The position numbers and the translations under genes were made by a program. From Flavobacterium jejuense (GTDB taxonomy: Bacteria; Bacteroidota; Bacteroidia; Flavobacteriales; Flavobacteriaceae), in the NCBI RefSeq assembly GCF_006491595.2, contig NZ_VEVQ02000002.1, forward strand, positions 434,001-498,000: a stretch of DNA of 64,000 bases. Direction: 5' to 3'. A model generated the notes under the pieces. That model saw nothing but the letters and a program-made list of their open reading frames with translations. It was not told where the DNA came from and ran no database searches. Below, in pieces: positions 35,054-42,426 of this stretch. Each line of letters opens with the position of its first letter. Positions within the stretch are counted from its first letter, which is position 1.

Positions 35054-35730
35054 ATTTCCGTTTTAAAAGAATAACCTATTCCGTATATCGATTTTAAATA
35101 ATCGGTACAATTAGCATCTAATAATTTTTTTCTTAAGTTTTTTACATGATTGTAAATGAAATCGAAATTGTCGAATTGATCTGCATTATCGCCCCAAAGA
35201 TGTTCTACCAATGCGTTTTTTTGAATAACTCTATTCTTATTGATAATAAAATACTCCAGTAAGTCAAATTCTTTTGTAGTTAAATTAATAACAGAACCAT
35301 TTACTAAAACCTTTCTTTCTTCAGGAATAATTTCAATTTCATTCAACTTAATAGAGTTTGTACCTTCAAAATTATTTCTTCTAATTAATGCTTTTATTCT
35401 AGCATTTAATTCTGCTAAATAAAAGGGTTTTGGTAAATAATCGTCAGCTCCTAAGTTTAACCCATCAACTTTATCATCAATTGAATTTTTTGCAGAGATA
35501 ATGATTATACCTGTTTTTGGTCTTGTTGTTTTAATTTCTTTAATTAAATCTAAACCAGATCCTTTAGGTATAGTTATGTCAATTAAAATACAATCATATT
35601 CATAAAGATGAATTTTTTCATAAGCTAGTTCATAATCAGAAGCATACTCAACCAAATATTTTTCAATTTCTAGATATTGGTAAATACTATCTTTCATTTC
35701 TTGTTCATCTTCTACAATAAGTACTTTCAT
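35050..35730 (-). CDS. OmpR/PhoB-family response regulator
   Basis: The 226-residue regulator starts at MKVLIVEDEQEM (ATG 35730); the longer frame from TTG is discarded. The receiver has Glu/Asp pocket EDE, the phospho-Asp in CILIDITIPKG, Ser in IIIISAK and Lys in YLPKPF. The winged-helix output domain follows (ILLTTKEFDLLEYF-like NLTTKEFDLLEYFIINKNRV and IYNHVKNLRKKL). It heads an operon with kinase and PepSY genes and faces the lipid module across 135 bp containing two pairs of 11-bp-spaced direct repeats. Confidence 0.95.
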   Translation of the reverse strand: MKVLIVEDEQEMKDSIYQYLEIEKYLVEYASDYELAYEKIHLYEYDCILIDITIPKGSGLDLIKEIKTTRPKTGIIIISAKNSIDDKVDGLNLGADDYLPKPFYLAELNARIKALIRRNNFEGTNSIKLNEIEIIPEERKVLVNGSVINLTTKEFDLLEYFIINKNRVIQKNALVEHLWGDNADQFDNFDFIYNHVKNLRKKLLDANCTDYLKSIYGIGYSFKTEI

Positions 35731-35767
35731 TTTAATAAAAAAATTTGTTGAAGTAAAATACGATACC

Positions 35768-35832
35768 AATTCTGTTTTAATTCTGTATAAAAAATAGATT
35801 CTATCTCAAAAATACAGATTTACTACAGAATT
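35768..35832. promoter_or_regulatory. Paired direct repeats in the divergent promoter region
   Basis: AATTCTGT occurs at 35768 and 35779. In the opposite orientation ACAGATT occurs at 35814 and ACAGAATT at 35825. Both pairs have an 11-bp pitch, the usual arrangement of OmpR/PhoB-type boxes. One pair faces each of the divergent operons. Autoregulation and control of the lipid module are inferred. Confidence 0.6.
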
Positions 35833-35864
35833 AGAACTCAATTTTGTGTATTAAATTAGGATAT

Positions 35865-37826
35865 ATGATAAAATTGTTAGTTTCAAAAAGTAGATATGCT
35901 CTGTTGAGAGTTTTTAACTTATGGTTTTTACTTTTTTCGTTTTTGCTAAGACTTGTCTTTTTTATTTGGCATTTTGATGAAGTTTCATTAAAAATTTCTG
36001 ATGTATTACTTACTTTCTGTCTTGGTTTTGTTTTTGATACAGGAGTCTGTTTCATGATTTCTTTGCCGTTTGTCATATACCTTTCTATTTTTCCTAATAA
36101 ATGGATTGGTAGTTTATTTGATAAAATAATAATTTACTTTTTTTCAACATTAACTTTATTTACTCTAGTATTTACATTTTTAGCAGAAATTACTTTCTGG
36201 GAAGAATTTAAAAATAGATTTAATTTTATTGCTGTAGATTATTTAATTTATACCTATGAAGTAATTTCAAATATTAAAGAATCCTATAATCTTACTTTAC
36301 TTATTGGAATAGTTCTATTCATTACCCTATTGCTATTGTTTTTATTTCATAAGAAAAAGGCTTATTCAAATACTTTTGCCCAAAAGATAACAGTAAAGAC
36401 ACGATTATTAGTTTTTTTTACTTTTAGTTTTATAGTGCTTTTTTATATAAAGTTTATTCCTAATACTCTTGCAGAAAGAATGGGAAATAGATATAATGAC
36501 GAAATTTCAAAAGCAGGTATTTATTCTTTTTTTGCAGCTTTTAGAAACAATCAAATGAAATATCAAAAATTTTACACCACAATAGACAATGATAAAGCTT
36601 TTGCTATTATAAAGCACAAGTTAGAAGAGCCCAATTCTAAATTTAATTCCAAAAAATATCCAATACATAGAAAAGTAAATGATAATGGGCAAATTAACAC
36701 TAAAGGAAAAAATGTTGTTTTTATTTTAGTTGAAAGTTTGAGCGCTAGTTTTTTAAATAAATATGGCAATCAGGAAAATATTACTCCATTTTTAGATAGT
36801 TTAACTACCAAAAGTTTTTTTTTTGATAATTTATATGCAACAGGAACAAGAACTGTAAGAGGAATGGAAGCTGTAACATTATGTATTCCGCCTACACCTG
36901 GACAAAGTATAGTTAAAAGACCAGAAAACCATAATTTATTTACTATTTCTAATGTTTTTAAATCAAAAAAATACAAAACTAATTTCTTTTATGGTGGGGA
37001 TGGTTATTTTGATAATATGAATTCTTTTTTTGGAGGGAATGGATTTGATATTTATGACAGAGGTAGAGGTAGTATATTAAATGATGAAATAAAAACAAAT
37101 AGATATAATATTGAAGATAATGAAGTAACTTTTGAAAATGCTTGGGGTATTTGTGATGAAAACTTATTTGACAAAATGATTACTGTAGCTGATAAATACC
37201 ATAATGAGAATAAATTATTTTTCAACTTTGTCATGACCACATCTAATCATAGGCCTTATACCTATCCAGAAGGCAAAATAGATATTCTCTCAGGGACAGG
37301 CAGAAGTGGAGCTGTTAAGTATACCGATTATGCTTTACAACAATTATTTAGGAAAGCAAAGCAAAAAGAATGGTATAAAAATACTATATTCGTAATCATT
37401 GCAGACCATTGTGCTAGTAGTGCTGGCAAGAATGAAATAGATATTGCTAATTATCATATTCCTGCATTTATAGTTAATGCTTCTGAAATTGAGAATCAAA
37501 TAATTACAAAGCAATGCTCTCAAATTGATTTGTTTCCTACTTTATTTGGGATTATGAATTGGAGTTACGAATCTGATTTTTTTGGAAAAAATGTTTTGAG
37601 TAATTCATTTGAAGAAAGAGCACTATTAGGTACTTACAGAAAGTTAACACTAATGAAACAAGATAAAGCAATGATTCTCTCAGATCAGAAGAAACAAACT
37701 TTTAATAAATGGGATAAGGAATCAAATAATTTAACTCAATTGCCTATGGATAATGCCTTTTTAGAAGAAACGATTGCATGGTACCAAACAGCCGATTATT
37801 TGTTTACCAATAAATTATTAAATTAA
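35865..37826 (+). CDS. LtaS/MdoB-like phosphoglycerol transferase (sulfatase fold)
   Basis: The 653-residue enzyme starts at MIKLLVSKSRYALLRV (ATG 35865). It has five N-terminal membrane helices (about 11-35, 45-75, 88-112, 142-162, 181-199) and a periplasmic alkaline-phosphatase-superfamily domain. Metal ligand Glu290 (LVESLSAS), nucleophile region GTRTVRG (Thr328 or Thr330) and metal-binding ADHC are visible. The family moves glycerol phosphate from phosphatidylglycerol to a glycan or lipid and releases diacylglycerol. The next genes encode a diacylglycerol kinase (1-bp overlap) and a PAP2 phosphatase. The acceptor is unknown, since Gram-negatives lack lipoteichoic acid. Confidence 0.88.
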   Translation: MIKLLVSKSRYALLRVFNLWFLLFSFLLRLVFFIWHFDEVSLKISDVLLTFCLGFVFDTGVCFMISLPFVIYLSIFPNKWIGSLFDKIIIYFFSTLTLFTLVFTFLAEITFWEEFKNRFNFIAVDYLIYTYEVISNIKESYNLTLLIGIVLFITLLLLFLFHKKKAYSNTFAQKITVKTRLLVFFTFSFIVLFYIKFIPNTLAERMGNRYNDEISKAGIYSFFAAFRNNQMKYQKFYTTIDNDKAFAIIKHKLEEPNSKFNSKKYPIHRKVNDNGQINTKGKNVVFILVESLSASFLNKYGNQENITPFLDSLTTKSFFFDNLYATGTRTVRGMEAVTLCIPPTPGQSIVKRPENHNLFTISNVFKSKKYKTNFFYGGDGYFDNMNSFFGGNGFDIYDRGRGSILNDEIKTNRYNIEDNEVTFENAWGICDENLFDKMITVADKYHNENKLFFNFVMTTSNHRPYTYPEGKIDILSGTGRSGAVKYTDYALQQLFRKAKQKEWYKNTIFVIIADHCASSAGKNEIDIANYHIPAFIVNASEIENQIITKQCSQIDLFPTLFGIMNWSYESDFFGKNVLSNSFEERALLGTYRKLTLMKQDKAMILSDQKKQTFNKWDKESNNLTQLPMDNAFLEETIAWYQTADYLFTNKLLN

Positions 37827-38704
37827 TGCAAAAGCTCCATTTCATTGTTAATCCTATTTCTGGAAAAGGAAACCATTTGATTACAGAACAACTGGTAAGA
37901 AGTTATTTTGACACATCGGAATATGAAATTCAAGTTAGTGCTTCCAAATATGAAAAACACGCTATAGAACTAACTCAATTAGCTATTTTAGATAAACCAG
38001 ATGTAATTATAGCCTGTGGTGGAGATGGAACAATTAACGAAGTAGCCAGTGGTTTGGTAGGTAGTACTATTCAATTTGGAATAATACCCGTTGGATCTGG
38101 TAACGGATTAGCATCTAACTTGAACATTCCTAGAGATATTAAAAAGGCTTTTGAAATAATAAAAAACAAAAATACAAGCACAATAGATGTTGGTAAAATA
38201 AACGAGAAGTATTTTTTTAGCAACACAGGTATAGGTATTGATGCAGCTATAATAGAAAAATATCAAAAATCAGGTACACGAACCTTAATTTCTTATGTTA
38301 AGGCTAGTATTTCTACTGGTTTACATTACAAACCTAATGTTATTAAGTATTCCATAAATAAAAAGATTGAAAATTGTAAATCGCTATTATTTTTTATTTC
38401 AAATTCAAATGAAATGGGATACAATATGTCATTGACCCCTAAAGCTTCTTTATCAGATGGATTTTTAGATTTAATAATTGTTACTAAATTAAACCTTTTA
38501 GATAAAATAAGATTAGGAATTGCTGTATTAAGAAATAAGGTAGATCAATTAAAATCAGTAAATCATCAATTAATTAAAAATGTAACTATTGAAATAAGTG
38601 ATGCTTGTACTAGTTTAGCTCAGATTGATGGAGAATCTTATATTTTAAATACAAACATAATTGAAATTCAGATAATTGAAAATGGGTTAACTATATTGAT
38701 TTAA
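37826..38704 (+). CDS. Diacylglycerol kinase-like lipid kinase (DagK_cat)
   Basis: The 292-residue cytoplasmic enzyme has nucleotide-binding GGDGT (65-69, in IIACGGDGTINEVASGL) and PVGSGNGLA (88-96). The C-terminal beta-sandwich has SLSDGFLDLIIVTK and ends with an AQIDGE motif. It starts inside the stop of the upstream gene (TAATG). With an LtaS-like enzyme next door that would release diacylglycerol, phosphorylation to phosphatidic acid for recycling is the obvious role. Substrate specificity (diacylglycerol or other lipid) is not proven. Confidence 0.92.
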   Translation: MQKLHFIVNPISGKGNHLITEQLVRSYFDTSEYEIQVSASKYEKHAIELTQLAILDKPDVIIACGGDGTINEVASGLVGSTIQFGIIPVGSGNGLASNLNIPRDIKKAFEIIKNKNTSTIDVGKINEKYFFSNTGIGIDAAIIEKYQKSGTRTLISYVKASISTGLHYKPNVIKYSINKKIENCKSLLFFISNSNEMGYNMSLTPKASLSDGFLDLIIVTKLNLLDKIRLGIAVLRNKVDQLKSVNHQLIKNVTIEISDACTSLAQIDGESYILNTNIIEIQIIENGLTILI

Positions 38705-38711
38705 TACTAGT

Positions 38712-39449
38712 ATGAAAAAAGCACTTTTTTTACTCCTTTTTGTTTGTTCTTTTTTGCAGGCTCAAGTTCGTGTAATAGATTCTACAAACCAACATTATAA
38801 GCTAAAAGCTAAGGCTTTACTTATTCCTGCAGTCTTAATTGGATATGGAGTCATAGGAATTGAAAGTGATGGAGTTAAAGGTTTTAATACTGAAATTAAA
38901 GAAGAAGTAAATGAAAGTATTGATGAAAAGATTACTATAGACGATTTTAGTCAGTACTTACCAGCAGCGAGTGTTTATGGCTTAAATGCAATAGGTATTA
39001 AAGGGAAGCACAATTTTAAAGACCGTTCCGTAATTTTAGCGACTTCTTATTTATTAGTTTCAGCAAGTGTTTTATCCTTGAAAAGTATTACTAAGATAGA
39101 ACGACCAGATGGTTCTTCTTTCAATTCTTTTCCCTCAGGACATACAGCAACAGCTTTTGCAGGAGCTGAATTTCTTTGGAAAGAATACAAAGACCAATCC
39201 ATTTGGTATGGTATTTCTGGATATTTAGTAGCAACAGGCACAGGAATGTTTCGTATTTATAACGATAGGCATTGGTTAACCGATGTAGCTGCAGGAGCAG
39301 GAATAGGTATTCTGTGTACCAAAGCTGCGTATTGGTTACAACCTAAAATTCAAAAACTCCTTTTTAAAAAAGAAACTACTACTAGATTAGTTACGGCACC
39401 ATTTTACAATGGGAAAGAACTAGGAATTGGGTTGGTTTGTATGTTTTAG
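38712..39449 (+). CDS. PAP2-family membrane-associated phosphatase
   Basis: The 245-residue protein has a signal peptide (MKKALFLLLFVCSFLQAQ) and the three PAP2 motifs: KSITKIERP, FPSGHTA, and RIYNDRHWLTD. It removes phosphate from a lipid such as phosphatidic acid, phosphatidylglycerol phosphate, undecaprenyl diphosphate or lipid A. It is the third gene of the lipid module, 7 bp after the kinase gene, and is closed by a very strong terminator. Confidence 0.9.
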   Translation: MKKALFLLLFVCSFLQAQVRVIDSTNQHYKLKAKALLIPAVLIGYGVIGIESDGVKGFNTEIKEEVNESIDEKITIDDFSQYLPAASVYGLNAIGIKGKHNFKDRSVILATSYLLVSASVLSLKSITKIERPDGSSFNSFPSGHTATAFAGAEFLWKEYKDQSIWYGISGYLVATGTGMFRIYNDRHWLTDVAAGAGIGILCTKAAYWLQPKIQKLLFKKETTTRLVTAPFYNGKELGIGLVCMF

Positions 39450-39517
39450 ATTTATTCCATTTCAATAAAGGGTAAAAAAGATATTTTTATTTCACCATCA
39501 TTTTAATTTACAAATCT

Positions 39518-39572
39518 GAGACTGGAGATAATTTTGTAAACTCACAAAATTATCTCCAGTCTCTATTTTTTT
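39518..39572 (+). terminator. Very strong terminator of the lipid module
   Basis: A perfect 20-bp stem, 39518-39537 (GAGACTGGAGATAATTTTGT) with 39544-39563, has a 6-nt loop and a T-rich tail. It is far longer than the other terminators in the window. Confidence 0.9.
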
Positions 39573-39577
39573 ACCCA

Positions 39578-39634
39578 GATTTCCAAAATCTAGCTAGAAC
39601 TGAATGTGTTTCTACTTGGATTTCCAAAATCTAG
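39578..39634. repeat. GATTTCCAAAATCTAG direct repeat
   Basis: The 16-mer occurs at 39578 and 39619, 41 bp apart, with internal symmetry (AGATTT-CCA-AAATCT in the first copy). The rest of the 39450-39791 gap holds only AT-rich sequence and the terminator. Confidence 0.5.
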
Positions 39635-39791
39635 TCTCAAGAGAATGCTTTTATTGCAAACGAGTGTTGTTAATTTTAAAAAATTAGGAACTAATTCTTA
39701 CAGTAATTATTTCCCGATACAATATCTTTTTTCTCTTTATTCATAAAGGTTTAATAAGGTAGAGGTGTACAAGAGCTGTTTAGAAAAAGAA

Positions 39792-40433
39792 TTAAAAATT
39801 ATTTTTGATTACCTCTTCAAAATCTTCTTTTATAAATTCCCAATACTTTCCCTTGAAGCAAATAGGGTCAAAATCATCATCTGCTTGATCAAAATTAGTA
39901 AAATTTTTAATAATCAAATCTTTATCATGTGCATAGGGATAACGTTGCTCGTGCAAATCTAGCATTTGTGTGATATTGTAAGATTCTAATAAGTCGTGTA
40001 AATCCCAAAAATCCTTTTTACGACCAACTCTTTGGATAACATCCACTTTCATTGCAATAATTTCTTCAATAGATGCCATTCGTATTCCTTCCTCTTCAAT
40101 ATAAGGTTGAACAAACGGATCTGTGTAAAAAATATCTAATTTAATGGTATTATCCTCATTATCTCCAATAAAGTAGGACTTACCCAATGCAGGTAGAATA
40201 TCTAATGAGTCGACATAATTAAAAGTAGCTTTTAAAAAGGAATCAATTTGTTCAAAATTAATGGAACCATAATCTGCATCACTAAATAAATCGATATCGA
40301 TAGATTCTCTATGTCCTATTTGTAAACTGAGTGCAGTACCTCCAACAAGTCTAAAATTATCAAAAATACTTGCGTTCATTACGGTTATGAGCGTATTTTT
40401 TAATAACTCATTTACAGTATTGTAATAAAGCAT
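39792..40433 (-). CDS. AbiEii-type nucleotidyltransferase toxin
   Basis: The 213-residue protein has the minimal nucleotidyltransferase signature LVGGTALSLQIGHR (Gly31-Gly32) and DIDLF (Asp46, Asp48), then the KKDFWDLHDLL motif typical of AbiEii/AbiGii toxins. Such enzymes add nucleotides to tRNA or proteins and halt growth upon phage infection. Its start overlaps the antitoxin stop by 1 bp (TAATG). Toxin activity is inferred from family and gene order. Confidence 0.88.
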   Translation of the reverse strand: MLYYNTVNELLKNTLITVMNASIFDNFRLVGGTALSLQIGHRESIDIDLFSDADYGSINFEQIDSFLKATFNYVDSLDILPALGKSYFIGDNEDNTIKLDIFYTDPFVQPYIEEEGIRMASIEEIIAMKVDVIQRVGRKKDFWDLHDLLESYNITQMLDLHEQRYPYAHDKDLIIKNFTNFDQADDDFDPICFKGKYWEFIKEDFEEVIKNNF

Positions 40434-40927
40434 TATATCTTTTGTTTATTTTGATAGATGGTATAGGGTTTTCGCTCTGTATTTCGAAGTGCAGTTCTAA
40501 TTTTAGTGGGTCCATAAAAAGTTTCTAACTCTTTTTTCTCTAATTCATTACCACGTTCATATACACGTTGAATAATCGCTTTATATTGTTTGTCCCAATT
40601 AATTTTAGAAATATCGGTATCCCAAAAAAGAGATTTTCGTAGATTAGATAGGTTAGGAGTACGAAGTGCTTTCTTTTTTATTTGAGCAATTTCGTAATAG
40701 GTCTGAAGAAATGCCAATGCTCCTTCTTCTAAATTTAGAGCAGCTTCGATTTTTAAAGCTAATGCAGTATTAAGGTTTCTTCTCCCTTTTGTAATAGCAT
40801 TAATAGTTTGTGGATGTTCACCTATAGAAATTGCAAAAGGACGCTGAGCAATCTCTTTTTTAGCTAATAAACGCTCTAAAATGATTCCTGGATGTATGCC
40901 TTTGTATTTTTCTAATTGAAAATTCAT
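40433..40927 (-). CDS. XRE/HigA-like antitoxin partner (DUF6922-like C-terminus)
   Basis: The 164-residue protein starts at MNFQLEKYKGIHPGIILERL (ATG 40927); the longer frame upstream runs through the operator and is discarded. A HigA-like helix-turn-helix is at about 10-75 (KEIAQRPFAISIGEHPQTIN, then AITKGRRNLNTALALKIEAA). A C-terminal part resembling DUF6922 follows (LFWDTDISKINWDKQYKAII). It precedes and overlaps the AbiEii gene, the usual order of this pair in Bacteroidota. A perfect palindrome 8 bp upstream probably mediates autorepression. Confidence 0.85.
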   Translation of the reverse strand: MNFQLEKYKGIHPGIILERLLAKKEIAQRPFAISIGEHPQTINAITKGRRNLNTALALKIEAALNLEEGALAFLQTYYEIAQIKKKALRTPNLSNLRKSLFWDTDISKINWDKQYKAIIQRVYERGNELEKKELETFYGPTKIRTALRNTERKPYTIYQNKQKI

Positions 40928-40934
40928 AGTACAA

Positions 40935-40956
40935 ATATAAACAAATTTGTTTATAT
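40935..40956. promoter_or_regulatory. Perfect 22-bp palindromic operator of the toxin-antitoxin pair
   Basis: Arms ATATAAACAAA and TTTGTTTATAT are perfectly symmetric, centred at 40945.5, 8 bp before the antitoxin ATG. Behind it, ATAGTATAAA is repeated at 40961 and 40972. Confidence 0.75.
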
Positions 40957-41123
40957 AAATATAGTATAAACATAGTATAAAGTATAGTCTTGAGTAAAAA
41001 GGAAATTTAGGAGTAGTAAATCTTAAAATTATGTGATTTATATTATAAAAGTTTGTTAAAGAGTATGTTATGGTATACAAATTGTTTTGGGAAAAGTATT
41101 GTTAAATTTTAAAACTATAAAAG

Positions 41124-41606
41124 ATGAGTACAAAAAATCAAATTAGTATCGAAATTCCTCAAGTAGTAATTGATACGGTGACCCAAAAGTTACAAGAATG
41201 TAAAACGGCTTTAGCTCCTTTTTTACAAGGACTTACCGCAGAAGAACGAGTATCGTTGTTTAAAATGGGAGACAAAACAGTTGCCACAGTGCAAAAAACA
41301 AAATCCTATGTAGAAACCAATCCAGAGTTTGTACCTGCTTACATGGATAAAACAGAATTTTTAAAAGACGAAGCCGTTGTTTCTATCTTAAACCCATTGA
41401 CTAATTTAGCCACACAACTGACTTCAGATTTAAACGACACTATCATGTTGGCCGGTAGTGAAGCTTTACAAGCTTCTATGTTGTATTACGGACAAGTAAA
41501 AGAAGCTCAAAGCAAAGGAATTGTAACCGCAAAACCTATTTACGAAGATTTAAGCCAACGTTTTGCTAAAAGAAGTAGAAAACCTACTGAAGAAAAACCA
41601 GAATAA
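41124..41606 (+). CDS. Conserved hypothetical protein of Bacteroidota
   Basis: The 160-residue, mostly helical, soluble protein begins MSTKNQISIEIPQVVIDTVT. It has the segments MGDKTVATVQKTKSYVETNP and NDTIMLAGSEALQASMLYYG, which I associate with a widespread uncharacterised family in this phylum, often encoded alone. There is no signal peptide and no recognised domain. It has its own terminator. Codon use is somewhat richer in G and C than in the flanking accessory genes. Function unknown. Confidence 0.75.
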   Translation: MSTKNQISIEIPQVVIDTVTQKLQECKTALAPFLQGLTAEERVSLFKMGDKTVATVQKTKSYVETNPEFVPAYMDKTEFLKDEAVVSILNPLTNLATQLTSDLNDTIMLAGSEALQASMLYYGQVKEAQSKGIVTAKPIYEDLSQRFAKRSRKPTEEKPE

Positions 41607-41628
41607 GTTTAGTGATTTTTAATAATAG

Positions 41629-41653
41629 AGACTCCAGCAATGGGGTCTTTTTT
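41629..41653 (+). terminator. Terminator of the conserved hypothetical gene
   Basis: AGACTCCA (41629-41636) pairs with TGGGGTCT (41641-41648) with one G-U, loop GCAA, then a T run. Confidence 0.85.
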
Positions 41654-41691
41654 TGTTTTATACCTAAAATACTCAAATTATAAGCTAAAAG

Positions 41692-41815
41692 AGATTATCG
41701 ATAATCTAAAAGACTATAATTATAGTCTCTAACATTATAATTAGAACCTAAAAGGTATTAATTATACTCTCAAAGCTATTAATTAATAGCAAAAAGATAT
41801 TAATTAGAATATTTA
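41692..41815. repeat. Array of palindromes at about 20-bp spacing
   Basis: Perfect palindromes AGATTATCGATAATCT (41692-41707), AGACTATAATTATAGTCT (41711-41728) and GCTATTAATTAATAGC (41775-41790) alternate with degenerate ones (around 41755-41770 and 41796-41815). Spacers are mostly 3-4 bases of A. Centres are 20 and 63 bp apart. They could be repeated protein sites or a chain of hairpins in RNA. No gene covers them. Confidence 0.65.
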
Positions 41816-42086
41816 ATAGGGTAGCGGTTTTGAGTTGCTTTTTGAGGGTTGTTTTATTATTGCTATCATCTTTTTTTTAACACAAAAATTTTAGCCACAA
41901 TCTTGTCATGCTGTAAGCATCCCATTCGTAGCTCAAAAATGAAGTATAAAACTTAATGAATATGAAAACAGGTAGAAATACCTATACTAATATTGTTGAA
42001 ATGGTTTATTTTTGGTAGGTTTGATAAATACTAGTTTTTTAAATCTATATAGGTAAAAATACTATTAAAGCCGATATTAATTTTGA

Positions 42087-42396
42087 ACAATAACTTGGAA
42101 AGTAGTTAATGAATTGCGTTGTGTAGTAGTTGAAAAATCAATGCAAAGACTTTGTGTTGCTGATGGTTTTCTTAAAGCACTTATGTTGTACACTATGAAA
42201 TACTTAAAATACCTAAAAATGGTGCTTTAGGAAAAAGAGGGAATTGTGAAGAAGAGAAAAACAAGATTGCAAAGTAACTCTGGGTATTTATTTAGGTACA
42301 GAAGAAGTTAGAGATGATGGTATTTTGTTTGAATATAAAATGGCTGTTTTACGAGCTACTTTGCAAGTACAGTTTGCAAGAGAATCCTTTCAATAA
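42087..42396 (+). pseudogene. Possible decayed reading frame before the KAP gene
   Basis: Two open pieces in different frames read like coding sequence. The first, 42087-42230, contains EKSMQRLCVADGFLKALMLY. The second, 42250-42396, contains GTEEVRDDGILFEYKMAVLR and ends RESFQ stop. They are separated by a stop and a frame change. The family was not recognised. The rest of 41607-42426 (apart from the palindromes) has no gene. Confidence 0.3.
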
Positions 42397-42426
42397 AAGA
42401 TAATAGAGAATTTTAAGAAGTTGTAA

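Noticed and set aside
35831..36076. 81-codon minus-strand frame overlapping the LtaS-like gene start
   Set aside because: It lies opposite the first membrane helices of a convincing gene and lacks features of its own.
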